Of a DNA stretch of 64,000 nt, positions 16,996 to 26,115 are shown piece by piece (position 1 is the stretch's first letter; every line of letters begins with the position of its first letter). The notes beneath the pieces were generated by a model. That model was given only the letters and a program-made list of their open reading frames with translations, was not told the origin of the DNA and searched no databases. The translations under genes and the position numbers were made by a program. Origin of the DNA: Streptomyces rapamycinicus NRRL 5491 (GTDB lineage: Bacteria; Actinomycetota; Actinomycetes; Streptomycetales; Streptomycetaceae); contig NZ_CP085193.1 of the NCBI RefSeq assembly GCF_024298965.1, forward strand, positions 6,014,001 through 6,078,000, written 5' to 3'.

Positions 16996-18432
16996 CTACA
17001 GCCGCCGCAACAACACCATGGGCTGCTCCACGCAGTCGGCCACGAACCGCAGGAATCCGCCTGCGGTGCCCCCGTCGCACACCCGGTGGTCGAAGGTGAA
17101 CGACAGCTGAACCACCTGGCGCACCGCCAGCCCACCCTGGTGCACCCAGGGCTTCGGGGCGATCCGCCCGACCCCGAGCATCGCCGCCTCGGGGTGGTTG
17201 ATGATCGGCGTCGAGCCGTCGACCCCGAACACCCCGTAGTTGTTCAGGGTGAACGTGCCGCCGGTGAGCTGCGCGGGGGCGAGGGTCCCGGTCCGCGCAG
17301 CCTCGGTCAGCCGGGCGATCTCCTCGGAGAGCCCCTCTATGGTCCGCGTGTGGGCATCGCGCACCACCGGGACGACCAGGCCCCGGTCCGTCTGCGCCGC
17401 GAAGCCGAGGTGGACGTCGGGGAGCCGGACGATCTCCCGGCCCGCCGTGTCCACCGTGGCGTTGAGCTCGGGGAAGCGCGCGAGGGCCGCCGTGCAGATA
17501 CGGGCCAGGAGGGCGAGCACGGAGACCTTGGCCTCGCCCGTGGCGTTCATCGCCGCGCGGGCGGCGAGCAGTTCGGTCGCGTCGGCGTCCACCCAGCAGG
17601 TCGCGTCGGGGATCTCGCGGCGGCTGCGCGCGAGCTTGTCGGCCACGGCGCCCCGCACCCCTCGCAACGGAACCCGCTCCCCCTCCGGGACGAGGCCCGC
17701 GGAAACGGACGCGGGCGCGGCGGGGCCGGGCGCGGCCGGCGCCGGCGCTACGGACGCGGGCGCTACGGGGCCGGGCGCTACGGGCGCGGCCGCCGTGCCC
17801 GAGGCCGCTCGCTCGACGTCCGCCCGCAGAATCAGCCCCTCGGGGCCCGAGCCCCTGAGCCGCCGCAGATCGACATCGTGCTCCCGGGCCAGCCGCCGCA
17901 CCAGGGGCGAGATCACCGGAAGGGGCCCGGCGGGGGCCGCCACCGCCTCGCGCACCGGCCCGGCGGAGGCCGCCGTCGCCTCGCGTACGGGCGCGGCGGG
18001 GGCAGCCGCCGTCTCCGGCAGCGGTCCACCGGGGGCCGTGGGCATCTCGGGCGGCGGCCCGGGGGAGGGCCGCACGCGGCGGCGCCGCGCGGCGGGACCG
18101 GCCGTGCCATAGCCGACCAGCACATTGCCCGACGCGCCGTCGATCACGCTCTCAGTGACCGGCGGACCGGATCCGTCGTGCGAGCCCTCGGGCACGGCGA
18201 CCGTGATCAGCGGCGCCCCGACCGGCACCTCCGCGCCCTCCTCGCCGTAACGGGCCGTCACCACACCGCCGTAGGGGCACGGCACGTCCACCATCGCCTT
18301 GGCCGTCTCGACCTCGACCACCGGCTGGTCGACCGCGACCACATCGCCGACCTGGACCAGCCAGCGCACGATCTCGGCGCCGGTCAGCCCCTCGCCCAGA
18401 TCGGGCAGGGTGAATTCCCGTACGACAGCCAT
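16996..18432 (-). CDS. bkdC2: Branched-chain 2-oxo acid dehydrogenase E2, set 2
   Basis: 478 residues, second E2 paralogue in the window. Lipoyl domain at residues 3-78 with lipoyl lysine K45 in ETAKAMVDV; two long Ala/Pro hinges (one with repeated PVREA, one with APGPVAPASV units); binding domain ISPLVRRLAREHDVDLRRL; catalytic domain ending with DHRVCDGG, active-site His about 449. The DHRVCDGG motif differs from DHRLVDG of set 1 but keeps His and Asp. The start ATG overlaps the E1beta stop by one base (TGATG). It is the last gene of bkdA2-B2-C2. The linkers are clearly different from set 1, so this is not a recent duplication. Confidence 0.9.
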   Translation of the reverse strand: MAVVREFTLPDLGEGLTGAEIVRWLVQVGDVVAVDQPVVEVETAKAMVDVPCPYGGVVTARYGEEGAEVPVGAPLITVAVPEGSHDGSGPPVTESVIDGASGNVLVGYGTAGPAARRRRVRPSPGPPPEMPTAPGGPLPETAAAPAAPVREATAASAGPVREAVAAPAGPLPVISPLVRRLAREHDVDLRRLRGSGPEGLILRADVERAASGTAAAPVAPGPVAPASVAPAPAAPGPAAPASVSAGLVPEGERVPLRGVRGAVADKLARSRREIPDATCWVDADATELLAARAAMNATGEAKVSVLALLARICTAALARFPELNATVDTAGREIVRLPDVHLGFAAQTDRGLVVPVVRDAHTRTIEGLSEEIARLTEAARTGTLAPAQLTGGTFTLNNYGVFGVDGSTPIINHPEAAMLGVGRIAPKPWVHQGGLAVRQVVQLSFTFDHRVCDGGTAGGFLRFVADCVEQPMVLLRRL

Positions 18433-19481
18433 CAGACCGCGCTCCCCTCGGTCCACTCCGACTCCCACTGGAGCCGGGCGACGGCGTCCAGCACCCGGTC
18501 CACCCCGGGCAGATGGTGCCGCTCCAGCATGGGCGGCGGGTAGGGGATGTCGAAACCGGCGACCCTCAGCACGGGCGCCTCCAGATGGTGGAAGCAGCGC
18601 TCGGTGACCCGGGCGGCGATCTCCCCGCCGGGCCCGCCGAAGCCCGTGGACTCATGGACGACGACCGCGCGGCCGGTGCGGCGCACGGAGGCGCACACCG
18701 TCTCGTCGTCGAAGGGGACGAGCGAGCGCAGATCGACGACCTCCAGGTCCCAGCCCTCGGCCCGGGCCGCCTCGGCGGCTTCGAGGCACACCGGTACGGA
18801 GGGGCCGTAGGAGATCAAGGTGGCGCTGCGCCGGCCGCCGCTGCCGGGCCCGCGCACCACCGCGCGCCCGATGGGCGGCACCTGCTCGGGGGCGTCGGCC
18901 GACCAGTCGGCCTTGGACCAGTACAGCCGCTTGGGCTCCAGGAAGATCACGGGGTCGTCGGAGGCGATGGCGGCGCGCAGCAGCCCGTAGGCGTCGGCGA
19001 CGGTCGCGGGGGCGACGACTTGGAGGCCGGGGGTGGCCATGTAGTAGATCTCGGAGGAGTCGCTGTGGTGCTCGACACCGCCGATGCCGCCCCCGTAGGG
19101 CACCCGGACGGTGATGGGCATCGGCATCGCGCCCCGGGTGCGGTTGCGCATCCGCGAGACATGGCTGATGAGCTGCTCGAAGGACGGGTAGGCGAAGGCG
19201 TCGAACTGCATCTCGACCACCGGCCGCAGCCCGTACATCGCCATGCCCACGGCGGTGCCGAGGATGCCCGCCTCGGCAAGCGGCGTGTCCGTGCAGCGGT
19301 CCTCGCCGAACTCCTCGGCGAGCCCGTCGGTGATCCGGAAGACGCCGCCCAGGGTGCCCACGTCCTCGCCGAGGACATGGACGGACGGGTCGGCGGCCAT
19401 GGCGTCGCGCAGCGCGCGGCCGAGGGCCTGCGCCATGGTGGCGGGCTTACGGGCGGTCTCGGCCCCGACGGCGGTGGTCAT
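18432..19481 (-). CDS. bkdB2: Branched-chain 2-oxo acid dehydrogenase E1 beta subunit, set 2
   Basis: 349 residues with E1beta landmarks: VLGEDVGTLGGVFRITDGL, DTPLAEAGILGTAVG, VPYGGGIGGVEHHSDS, a transketolase C-domain with SYGPSVPV and VVHESTGFGG. It pairs with bkdA2 to decarboxylate branched 2-oxo acids. Its ATG overlaps the bkdA2 stop codon by one base, and its own stop overlaps bkdC2, so the three subunits are tightly coupled. An upstream open extension of the frame lies inside bkdA2 and is not real. Confidence 0.92.
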   Translation of the reverse strand: MTTAVGAETARKPATMAQALGRALRDAMAADPSVHVLGEDVGTLGGVFRITDGLAEEFGEDRCTDTPLAEAGILGTAVGMAMYGLRPVVEMQFDAFAYPSFEQLISHVSRMRNRTRGAMPMPITVRVPYGGGIGGVEHHSDSSEIYYMATPGLQVVAPATVADAYGLLRAAIASDDPVIFLEPKRLYWSKADWSADAPEQVPPIGRAVVRGPGSGGRRSATLISYGPSVPVCLEAAEAARAEGWDLEVVDLRSLVPFDDETVCASVRRTGRAVVVHESTGFGGPGGEIAARVTERCFHHLEAPVLRVAGFDIPYPPPMLERHHLPGVDRVLDAVARLQWESEWTEGSAV

Positions 19482-20623
19482 CACTCCCCCTCCCCGGCGT
19501 CCGCGGCCTCGGCGTCGAGCTCGGCGCGCAGCTGGGCCGCCTGCTCGCGCAGCTGGCTGGTCCGGTCGGCGTAGACGTGCTCGAAGAGCGCCATGGGGTC
19601 CAGGACCGGGTCCTGGTGCATCCGCGTCCGCAGATCGGCGGCGAGCCGCTCCGCGGACTCCCGCGCGGCCCGGACCCCCTCGTCGTCCAGCAGCTGGCGG
19701 TCCCGCATGGCCTCCTCCAGGAGCGCTATCGGGTCGTGGGCGCGCCATGCCTCGACTTCGGAGTCGGGGCGGTAGCGGGTGGCGTCGTCGGCGTTGGTGT
19801 GTGCCTCGATGCGGTAGGTGACCGCCTCCACCAGGGTGGGGCCGCCTCCGCCGCGGGCCCGGCGCACCGCCTCCGCCAGGACCTCGTGGACGGCGGCCGC
19901 GTCATTGCCGTCGACGAGACGGCCGGGCATCCCGTATCCCACCGCCTTGTGGGCGAGGGAGGGCGCGGCGGTCTGCTTGGCGAGCGGGACGGAGATCGCG
20001 AAGCCGTTGTTCTGGACGAGGAAGACGACCGGGGCGTGCCATACGGCCGCGAAGTTGAGGGCCTCGTGGAAGTCGCCCTCGCTGGTGCCGCCGTCGCCGA
20101 CCAGCGCGAGGGCCACCACATCGTCGCCCTTGAGGCGGGCGGCGTGGGCGAGGCCGACGGCGTGCGGCAGCTGGGTGGCCAGCGGGGTGCACAGCGGGGC
20201 GACGCGGTGGGTGTGGGGGTCGTACCCGGAGTGCCAGTCGCCGCGCAGCAGGGTCAGGGCGTCGACGGGGTCGAGCCCGCGGACGACGGCGGCCAGGGTG
20301 TCGCGGTAGCTGGGGAAGAGCCAGTCGCGGTCCTCCAGCACCAGCCCGGCCGCGACCTGGCAGGCCTCCTGACCGGTGGAGGAGGGGTAGACGGCCAGCC
20401 GGCCCTGCCGGGTGAGGGCGGTGGCCTGCGTGTTGTACCGGCGGCCGCGCACCAGCTCGCGGTGAAGCCGGGTCAGCAGATCGGGGGAGATGCCGGCGGC
20501 AGCGGCGGTGCCCAGCAGGCGGTACGGCTCCGCGTCGGGCAGCAGCGGCGCGGCGTCGACGCGGGGCTGCCAGCCGGGCGGGGGAGTGGGCCGGTAGGCA
20601 CCGGGCTGCTCAAGGACCGTCAT
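19481..20623 (-). CDS. bkdA2: Branched-chain 2-oxo acid dehydrogenase E1 alpha subunit, set 2
   Basis: 380 residues. Thiamine diphosphate motif GDGGTSEGDFHEALNF...NNG is intact, as are YPSSTGQEA, FPSYRD and the RIEAHTNADDATRYR loop that normally carries the regulatory Ser. ATG 20623 has AGGAGG nine bases upstream. It leads the bkdA2-B2-C2 operon and diverges from an Lrp/AsnC gene, the arrangement of bkdR and bkd genes in other Streptomyces. An ACCGATTGTTCGGT palindrome lies 68 bp upstream, matching the sites before the paa genes. Confidence 0.93.
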   Translation of the reverse strand: MTVLEQPGAYRPTPPPGWQPRVDAAPLLPDAEPYRLLGTAAAAGISPDLLTRLHRELVRGRRYNTQATALTRQGRLAVYPSSTGQEACQVAAGLVLEDRDWLFPSYRDTLAAVVRGLDPVDALTLLRGDWHSGYDPHTHRVAPLCTPLATQLPHAVGLAHAARLKGDDVVALALVGDGGTSEGDFHEALNFAAVWHAPVVFLVQNNGFAISVPLAKQTAAPSLAHKAVGYGMPGRLVDGNDAAAVHEVLAEAVRRARGGGGPTLVEAVTYRIEAHTNADDATRYRPDSEVEAWRAHDPIALLEEAMRDRQLLDDEGVRAARESAERLAADLRTRMHQDPVLDPMALFEHVYADRTSQLREQAAQLRAELDAEAADAGEGE

Positions 20624-20690
20624 GGTGCGACCTCCTGGGCGTGGCGTACGGCGGGAGGGCGGGGCGTGCCGGGCGGCATCGCCCTCCCCT

Positions 20691-20704
20691 ACCGATTGTT
20701 CGGT
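20691..20704. promoter_or_regulatory. PaaR/TetR-type palindrome upstream of bkdA2
   Basis: ACCGATTGTTCGGT is an inverted repeat (ACCGA, 4-nt spacer, TCGGT). It differs by one base from the 23512 copy. A DnaA-box-like TGTGGACAA lies at 20739-20747, reading toward bkdA2 on the minus strand as TTGTCCACAGG. The site also lies within the bkdR upstream region, so it could affect either gene. Confidence 0.6.
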
Positions 20705-20805
20705 CGTTGACGCATTTTGGCTACAGGCGACCCAAGCCTGTGGACAAACGGTTCTGCCGCCCCTGAGATGAAGACAGGACGTCCATGAAGGGGAGGCAGG
20801 ACGAT

Positions 20806-21294
20806 ATGCCGGGCGAACAGATGGCCAATCCGGACGGCAAACCCCCGGCGCGCCCGCTGGACGACATCGACCGCGACATCCTGCGTCTGCTCCAAATGGA
20901 CGGCCGCGCCTCCATACGCTCCGTGGCCGAACAGGTGCACGTCTCCCGCGCCAACGCCTACGCCCGGATCAACCGCCTGATCGACGACGGAGTGATCCGC
21001 GGCTTCAGCGCCCGGGTGGACCAGGAGCGGGCCGGGCAGGGCGCGTCCGCGTACATCACGCTGAAGATCGTCCAGAACTCCTGGCGCACCGTGCGCGAAC
21101 AGCTCCGGCAGCTCCCCGGGGCCACCCACCTAGCCCTGGTCAGCGGGGACTTCGATGTGCTGCTGCTGGTGCACACCGAGGACAACCGCTCACTGCGCGA
21201 GCTGGTCCTCACCCGGATCCAGGCCATACCGGAGGTGCTGAGCACCCGGACGCTGCTGGTCTTCGAGGAGACGGACCTGGACTCGGAGCCGTAG
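20806..21294 (+). CDS. bkdR: Lrp/AsnC-family regulator, likely BkdR
   Basis: 162 residues. N-terminal HTH (DDIDRDILRLLQMDGRASIRSVAEQVHVSRANAY) and C-terminal ligand-sensing RAM domain (GASAYITLKI, VSGDFDVLLLVHTEDNRSL). Lrp-type regulators respond to amino acids, and a divergent Lrp gene next to bkd genes is the known layout of bkdR, which represses branched-chain oxo acid oxidation in other bacteria and streptomycetes. The ATG at 20806 is preferred because GGGAGG lies nine bases upstream; ATG 20785 would add seven residues. Name assigned by context and family, not by direct identity. Confidence 0.8.
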   Translation: MPGEQMANPDGKPPARPLDDIDRDILRLLQMDGRASIRSVAEQVHVSRANAYARINRLIDDGVIRGFSARVDQERAGQGASAYITLKIVQNSWRTVREQLRQLPGATHLALVSGDFDVLLLVHTEDNRSLRELVLTRIQAIPEVLSTRTLLVFEETDLDSEP

Positions 21295-21341
21295 CGGGGC
21301 AGGGGCCGGACGCGGGCGTACCGCCCTGCGGGCGTCTGGCG

Positions 21342-21935
21342 TCAGGTCTGGGTGCGCAGGCCCGCGAAGGCCGTACGGATCACGGCCTCGGCCACCTCGT
21401 GGGAGGTCGCGGCCCCGCCGCGCCCCGGCCGGTACCACTCCACAATGGAGTTGATCATGCCGAAGAGCAGCCGGGTCGCCAGCCGGGCGTCCACATCGGA
21501 CCGCAGGTCTCCGTCGGCCGCCGCCCGCTTGAGCAGCTCGGCCACCTGATGGTCGAACTCCCGGCGCCGCTCCATGGCCCACCGCTCGGTGTCCGTGTTG
21601 CCCCGGACGCGCAGCAGCAGCGTGACGTAGGGCAGCTCCTCCATCAGCACCTCGGCGGTGCGCCGGGCCACGTGCTCCAGCCGCCCGATCGCCCGTCCCT
21701 CACGTGCGGCGGGCTCCTGGAGGATGCCGAACAGCCCGTCCAGGGCACGGCTTATGGCCAGCCTGAGCAGCTCCTCCTTGCCCTTCACATGGTGGTAGAT
21801 GGAGGACTTGGAGATCCCGGCGGCCCGGGACAGGTGCTCCATGGAGGTGCCGTCGTAGCCGCGCTCGTTGAACACCTCCACGGCGACCGCGAGCAGCGAT
21901 TCGGGCGTGTAGGTGTCGCGCTTGGCCATGGTCAT
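21342..21935 (-). CDS. paaR: TetR-family regulator, probable PaaR-like repressor
   Basis: 197 residues. TetR HTH at residues 8-55 (ESLLAVAVEVFNERGYDGTSM ... GISKSSIYHHVKGKEELL) followed by a helical ligand-binding domain. It sits 2 bp after a 3-hydroxyacyl-CoA dehydrogenase gene, in the same operon, which diverges from paaN across a PaaR-type palindrome. In other actinobacteria PaaR is a TetR protein that binds ACCGNNCGNNCGGT and is released by phenylacetyl-CoA. The three palindromes in this window fit that motif. The inferred ligand is phenylacetyl-CoA. The gene symbol is an inference from family, sites and context. Confidence 0.75.
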   Translation of the reverse strand: MTMAKRDTYTPESLLAVAVEVFNERGYDGTSMEHLSRAAGISKSSIYHHVKGKEELLRLAISRALDGLFGILQEPAAREGRAIGRLEHVARRTAEVLMEELPYVTLLLRVRGNTDTERWAMERRREFDHQVAELLKRAAADGDLRSDVDARLATRLLFGMINSIVEWYRPGRGGAATSHEVAEAVIRTAFAGLRTQT

Positions 21936-21937
21936 GA

Positions 21938-23455
21938 TTAGAGCAGCCTCTCATCGGCGGCCGCACGCCGGATCAGCGCCTGGGAAGGGGCGTAGCGGCC
22001 GGTCGGACAGGCGTGGTGGAGGTTGCGCAGGGTGTCGCGCACCCAGCGGGCGCCGAGCACGCGCCCCCAGGCCAGCGGCCCGCGCGGGTAGTTGACGCCG
22101 GTCAGCATGGCGGTGTCGACGTCCTCGGGGGCCGCCACCCCGCGGGCGACGGCGTCCTCGGCGAAGTCCACGAGCATCGCGACCGTGCGGGCCACGACCA
22201 TGCCGGGGACGTCCTGGACCACGCTGACCTCCTTACCGAGCGCCTGGAACAGGCCGACCGCGGACCGCAGGGACTCCTCGGGGGCGGCTGTGGACGCCGC
22301 CAGGGCGACGCGGGTGGCGGTCCGGTAGTCCAGCGCCAGGTCGAAGCGGACCGAAGCGGCGAAGGGGTCCTCGGTGGCCGTCGTGCCGTCGGCCAGGGAC
22401 AGGCGGGTGCCGTCGGGCAGTGCGAGATGGGCCCCGACGGGCTCGTGGGTCACCGGGATGCCCGCCTCCTCGATGAGGCCGACCAGCCCTTGCGCGGGAC
22501 CCAGGTCGCCGTGGAGGGCGACCTTGCCGGGGGGCTCGCACGGCTCGGCGGTGTGCGGGGCGGGCCGCCCGGCGCCCTGGGCGTGGTCGTACCAGCCGTG
22601 GCCCGTCTTGCGTCCGTGCCGCCCGGAGGCGACGAGCTGCCGCTGGGCGAGGGACGGGGTGAATCTCGGATCGTGGAAAAGCGCTTCCCACACGGATCGG
22701 GTGACGGCCTCGTTCACGTCCTGGCCGATCAGGTCGGTGAGCTCGAAGGGGCCCATCCTGAAGCCGCCGGACTCGCGCAGCACGGCGTCCAGGGTGGCGG
22801 GGTCGGCCACGCGCTCCTCGTACGCCCGGAACGCCTCGGCGTAGAAGGGGCGGGCGATCCGGTTGACGATGAACCCGGGGGTGTCGGCGCAGCGCACCGG
22901 GGTCTTCCCCCAGGCCGCGACGGTGGCCTGGGCACGGTCGGCGGCGGCCTCGTCCGTGGCGGCGCCGCGCACCACCTCCACCAGCGGCATCAGCGGGGCC
23001 GGGTTGAAGAAGTGCAGACCGAGGAGGCGGCCGGGGCGACGCAGGACGCCCGCCACGGCGGTGACGGAGAGGGAGGAGGTGTTGGTGGCGAGCAGACAGC
23101 CGTCGGAGACCACCGACTCCAGCGCGGTGAACAGCTGCTGCTTGGCGCCGAGTTCCTCCAGGATCGCCTCGACCACCAGCTCCGCCTCGGCCAGGTCGGC
23201 GAGGTCGGTGACGGGGGTGAGCCGGCCGAGGGCGGTGTCACGGCCGGCGGCGCTGAGGCGCTCCTTGGCGACCAGCCGGCCGAGCCGGTCCGCGATGGCG
23301 CCGGCGGCCCGGGAGGCCCGGCCGGGCGCGGCGTCGTAGAGCCGCACCGGATGGCCCGCGACCAGTGCCACCTGGGCGATCCCCTGGCCCATCGTGCCGG
23401 TGCCGACGACGGCGACGAGGCCGGCGCGGTCGGTCCCACGGTCGATCGCAGTCAT
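21938..23455 (-). CDS. paaH: 3-hydroxyacyl-CoA dehydrogenase (PaaH/PaaC-like)
   Basis: 505 residues. Rossmann N-terminus VAVVGTGTMGQGIAQVALVAG binds NAD; LGLHFFNPAPLMPLVEVV contains the catalytic His and NPxxxxxLVEVV signature; NRIARPFYAEA and two C-terminal helical domains follow. It oxidises 3-hydroxyadipyl-CoA in the lower phenylacetate route in homologous pathways. The long form with duplicated C-terminal domain fits PaaH-type proteins. It precedes the TetR gene in an operon and diverges from paaN. It could instead serve general beta-oxidation. Confidence 0.82.
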   Translation of the reverse strand: MTAIDRGTDRAGLVAVVGTGTMGQGIAQVALVAGHPVRLYDAAPGRASRAAGAIADRLGRLVAKERLSAAGRDTALGRLTPVTDLADLAEAELVVEAILEELGAKQQLFTALESVVSDGCLLATNTSSLSVTAVAGVLRRPGRLLGLHFFNPAPLMPLVEVVRGAATDEAAADRAQATVAAWGKTPVRCADTPGFIVNRIARPFYAEAFRAYEERVADPATLDAVLRESGGFRMGPFELTDLIGQDVNEAVTRSVWEALFHDPRFTPSLAQRQLVASGRHGRKTGHGWYDHAQGAGRPAPHTAEPCEPPGKVALHGDLGPAQGLVGLIEEAGIPVTHEPVGAHLALPDGTRLSLADGTTATEDPFAASVRFDLALDYRTATRVALAASTAAPEESLRSAVGLFQALGKEVSVVQDVPGMVVARTVAMLVDFAEDAVARGVAAPEDVDTAMLTGVNYPRGPLAWGRVLGARWVRDTLRNLHHACPTGRYAPSQALIRRAAADERLL

Positions 23456-23511
23456 GCCGCAGATCCTTTTCGACGAAGTTGTCCACAGGTTCGCCAGGCC
23501 CTCTTGTCCCG

Positions 23512-23525
23512 ACCGATCGTTCGGT
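23512..23525. promoter_or_regulatory. PaaR-type palindrome between paaH and paaN
   Basis: ACCGATCGTTCGGT, exact reverse complement of the copy before paaA. It fits ACCGNNCGNNCGGT. Located 59 bp before paaN and 57 bp before the paaH operon, so one site could control both. It falls between a TTGTCC hexamer and TACTCT, a possible -35/-10 pair for paaN. A TTGTCCACAGG element lies 24 bp to the left (23479). Confidence 0.75.
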
Positions 23526-23584
23526 TACTCTAACCCTGTCGCCCATTCCAGCCCAGCCCCAGCTCGACGAGGAGTTGGTCAGTC

Positions 23585-25309
23585 GTGACCGCCGCACTCA
23601 CCACCGCGCAGTTGACGCAAGAGCACCGCCCCACCCTCGACCAGGCCCTGGAGGCGATCCGTACCCGCGCCTATTGGTCCCCGCACCCCGAGCACCCGAA
23701 GGCCTACGGCGGCGAGGGCCAGGGCGGGCGCCCGAGCCTGAGCGTCGCCGAGGGCCAGGCGGCGTTCGAGGCGCTGCGCGGCAAGCGCTTCGAGCTGGAC
23801 CAGCCGGGCACCGACGGCTGGACGGGCTCCGAGGTGTCTCCGTTCGGAGCGGAGATGGGCATGGAGTATCCGCATCCGGACATCGAGGTGCTCCTCCCGG
23901 CGATGCGGGCGGGGATGCCCGCCTGGCGGGATGCCGGCCCCGAGACGCGGGCCATGGTGTGCCTGGAGATCCTGGCCCGGATCGGCGCCCGGTCGCATGA
24001 GTTCGCCCAGGCCGTCATGCACACCAGCGGACAGGCGTACATGATGGCGTTCCAGGCCGGCGGCCCCCACGCCCAGGACCGCGGCCTGGAGGCGGTGGCG
24101 TACGCGTTCGCCGAGCAGACCCGCACTCCTGGCGCCGCCGACTGGTCCAAGCCGCAGGGCAAGCGCGACCCGCTGCGCCTGCGCAAGACGTTCACGGCCG
24201 TCCCGCGCGGTATCGCGCTGCTGATCGGCTGCAACACCTTCCCGACGTGGAACGGCTATCCGGGGCTCTTCGCCTCGCTCGCCACCGGCAATCCGGTGCT
24301 GGTCAAGCCGCACCCCCAGGCCGTGCTGCCGCTGGCGCTCACCGTCCAGGTGGCGCGCGAGGTGCTGAAGGAGGCGGGGTTCAGCCCCGATCTGGTGGCG
24401 CTGGCCGCCGAGCGGCCGGACGAGGGAATCGCCAAGGTCCTCGCCATCCGCCCCGAGATCCGCGTCATCGACTACACGGGGTCCACCGCCTTCGGCGACT
24501 GGCTGGAGACCCACGCCCGCCAGGCCCAGGTATTCACTGAGAAGGCGGGGGTCAACACGGTGGTGATCGACTCCACCGACGACTACCAGGGCATGCTCGC
24601 CAATCTGGCGTTCTCCCTGTCCCTCTACAGCGGCCAGATGTGCACCACCCCGCAGAATCTGCTGATCCCCCGCGACGGCATCACCACCGACGCCGGTCCC
24701 AAGACCTATGACGAGGTGGTGGCCGACCTGGCGGCGGCGGTGGACGGGCTGCTTGGCGACGACGCACGGGCGAGCGCGCTGCTCGGCGCGATCGTGGGCC
24801 CGCGGGTCCAGGAGCGACTGGAGGCCGCCCCCGGCCTGGGCGCGGTCGCCCTGGCCTCCCGCACGGTGGCCCACCCCGACTTCCCGGGCGCCACGGTCCG
24901 CACACCGCTGATGGTCAAGGCGGACGGCGCGCGGAAGTTCTGGGAGGGGGCGGACGCGGACGCGCCCTATCTGGCCGAGTGCTTCGGCCCGGTCTCCTTC
25001 GCCGTCGCCGTCCCCTCCACGGAGGACGCGGTCGCGCTGCTGCGCCGGACCACCCGGGACAAGGGCGCGATGACGGTAGGGGCGTACACCACCTCGCCGG
25101 AGGCGGAGCGGCTGATCGAGGAGGCGTGTCTGGAGGAGTGCGCCCAGCTGTCGCTCAACCTGACCGGCGGGGTGTATGTGAACCAGACCGCGGCCTTCTC
25201 GGACTTCCATGGCACGGGCGGCAACCCGTCGGCCAACGCCGCGCTGTGCGATGGGGCGTTCGTGGCCGGCCGCTTCCGGATGGTCGAGGTCCGCCGCCCG
25301 GCGGAGTAG
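23585..25309 (+). CDS. paaN: Phenylacetate degradation protein PaaN (aldehyde dehydrogenase type)
   Basis: 574 residues of the aldehyde dehydrogenase superfamily. VPRGIALLIGCNTFPTWNGY, VLVKPHPQAVLPLALT and YTGSTAFGDWLE are in the nucleotide-binding domain; the catalytic Cys is in YSGQMCTTPQN; the general-base Glu would be in VFTEKAGVN. It matches the PaaN subgroup lacking the C-terminal MaoC hydratase domain of E. coli PaaZ, so ring-opening hydrolysis needs another enzyme. The role is oxidation of the semialdehyde formed after ring cleavage. The GTG start is preceded by GAGGAG at a somewhat long 12 bp. The PaaR palindrome lies upstream. Confidence 0.9.
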   Translation: MTAALTTAQLTQEHRPTLDQALEAIRTRAYWSPHPEHPKAYGGEGQGGRPSLSVAEGQAAFEALRGKRFELDQPGTDGWTGSEVSPFGAEMGMEYPHPDIEVLLPAMRAGMPAWRDAGPETRAMVCLEILARIGARSHEFAQAVMHTSGQAYMMAFQAGGPHAQDRGLEAVAYAFAEQTRTPGAADWSKPQGKRDPLRLRKTFTAVPRGIALLIGCNTFPTWNGYPGLFASLATGNPVLVKPHPQAVLPLALTVQVAREVLKEAGFSPDLVALAAERPDEGIAKVLAIRPEIRVIDYTGSTAFGDWLETHARQAQVFTEKAGVNTVVIDSTDDYQGMLANLAFSLSLYSGQMCTTPQNLLIPRDGITTDAGPKTYDEVVADLAAAVDGLLGDDARASALLGAIVGPRVQERLEAAPGLGAVALASRTVAHPDFPGATVRTPLMVKADGARKFWEGADADAPYLAECFGPVSFAVAVPSTEDAVALLRRTTRDKGAMTVGAYTTSPEAERLIEEACLEECAQLSLNLTGGVYVNQTAAFSDFHGTGGNPSANAALCDGAFVAGRFRMVEVRRPAE

Positions 25310-25319
25310 CGGGCCCAGT

Positions 25320-25349
25320 GGGCGGGGCGTGCCCGCGCATGCCCCGCCC
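25320..25349. terminator. Hairpin between convergent paaN and TrmH genes
   Basis: A 9-bp GC stem (GGGCGGGGC / GCCCCGCCC) with a 12-nt loop, suitable as a bidirectional terminator between the two convergent genes. Confidence 0.6.
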
Positions 25350-25358
25350 GGACGTGGC

Positions 25359-26111
25359 CTAGCTGGGGCCGCCCCAGTGGAAGAGGGCCATGGCCACGCT
25401 GGTGGCCAGGTTGTAGCTGGACACCTGTGGCCGCATGGGAAGGGCCACCAGCCTCGTGGCCCGCTTCCGCAGCTCCGGCGAGATCCCGTGCCGCTCGGAG
25501 CCGAAGGCGAGCAGCGCGTCATCGGGGATGGTCAGGGACCGGATGTCCGCCCCCTCCGGATCCAGGGCGTACAGCGGCCCCTCCGGAAGCGCGTCGACCG
25601 GCAGCCGCTCGACCGCGGTGGCGAAGTGAAGCCCGGCGCCCGAGCGCACGGCGTTCGGATGCCAGGGGTCGATATCGCCGGTGGTGACCACGCCCGTGGC
25701 CCCGAACCCGGCGGCGAGCCGGACCACGGCCCCGACGTTCCCCAGGTTGCGGGGGTTGTCCAGGACGACCACCGGGGCCTGCCGGGGCCGCCGGGACAGC
25801 TCGTCCAGATTCGCCTGACGGCCGCGCCGGACCGCCAGGGCGGCGACCCGGGTGGGGTGCACCCTGGGCACCAGATCGCGCAGGGTCCCGGCATCGATCT
25901 CCACCAGAAGGTCCGCGATCGCCTCGGTGAGGTCGTCGGCCAGATCCTCGGCGAGTTCCACGGCGGCCGCCTTGTCGCTGGTGACCGCGGCACGCACCGC
26001 CGCGCCGAACCGCAGCGCGTGCTTCAGCGCGTGGAAGCCGTCCAGCAGCACGGTGTCGGGGGCCGTCGCGCGCCAGTGCCGTACGGCCCGCGCGGACTCG
26101 TCATCGATCAT
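25359..26111 (-). CDS. TrmH/SpoU-family RNA 2'-O-methyltransferase
   Basis: 250 residues. The SPOUT knot is clear from three motifs: VVLDNPRNLGNVGAVVRLA (motif 1), LLAFGSERHGIS (motif 2) and LPMRPQVSSYNLATSVAMAL (motif 3). These bind S-adenosylmethionine and place the catalytic Arg/Asn. The N-terminal 95 residues are helical and probably bind RNA. Members methylate ribose 2'-O of tRNA or rRNA; the target here is unknown, and some members act as resistance methylases. The ATG at 26111 is used. It lies just after the HTTM gene, 4 bp apart, and may be cotranscribed with it. Confidence 0.87.
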   Translation of the reverse strand: MIDDESARAVRHWRATAPDTVLLDGFHALKHALRFGAAVRAAVTSDKAAAVELAEDLADDLTEAIADLLVEIDAGTLRDLVPRVHPTRVAALAVRRGRQANLDELSRRPRQAPVVVLDNPRNLGNVGAVVRLAAGFGATGVVTTGDIDPWHPNAVRSGAGLHFATAVERLPVDALPEGPLYALDPEGADIRSLTIPDDALLAFGSERHGISPELRKRATRLVALPMRPQVSSYNLATSVAMALFHWGGPS

Positions 26112-26115
26112 CCCC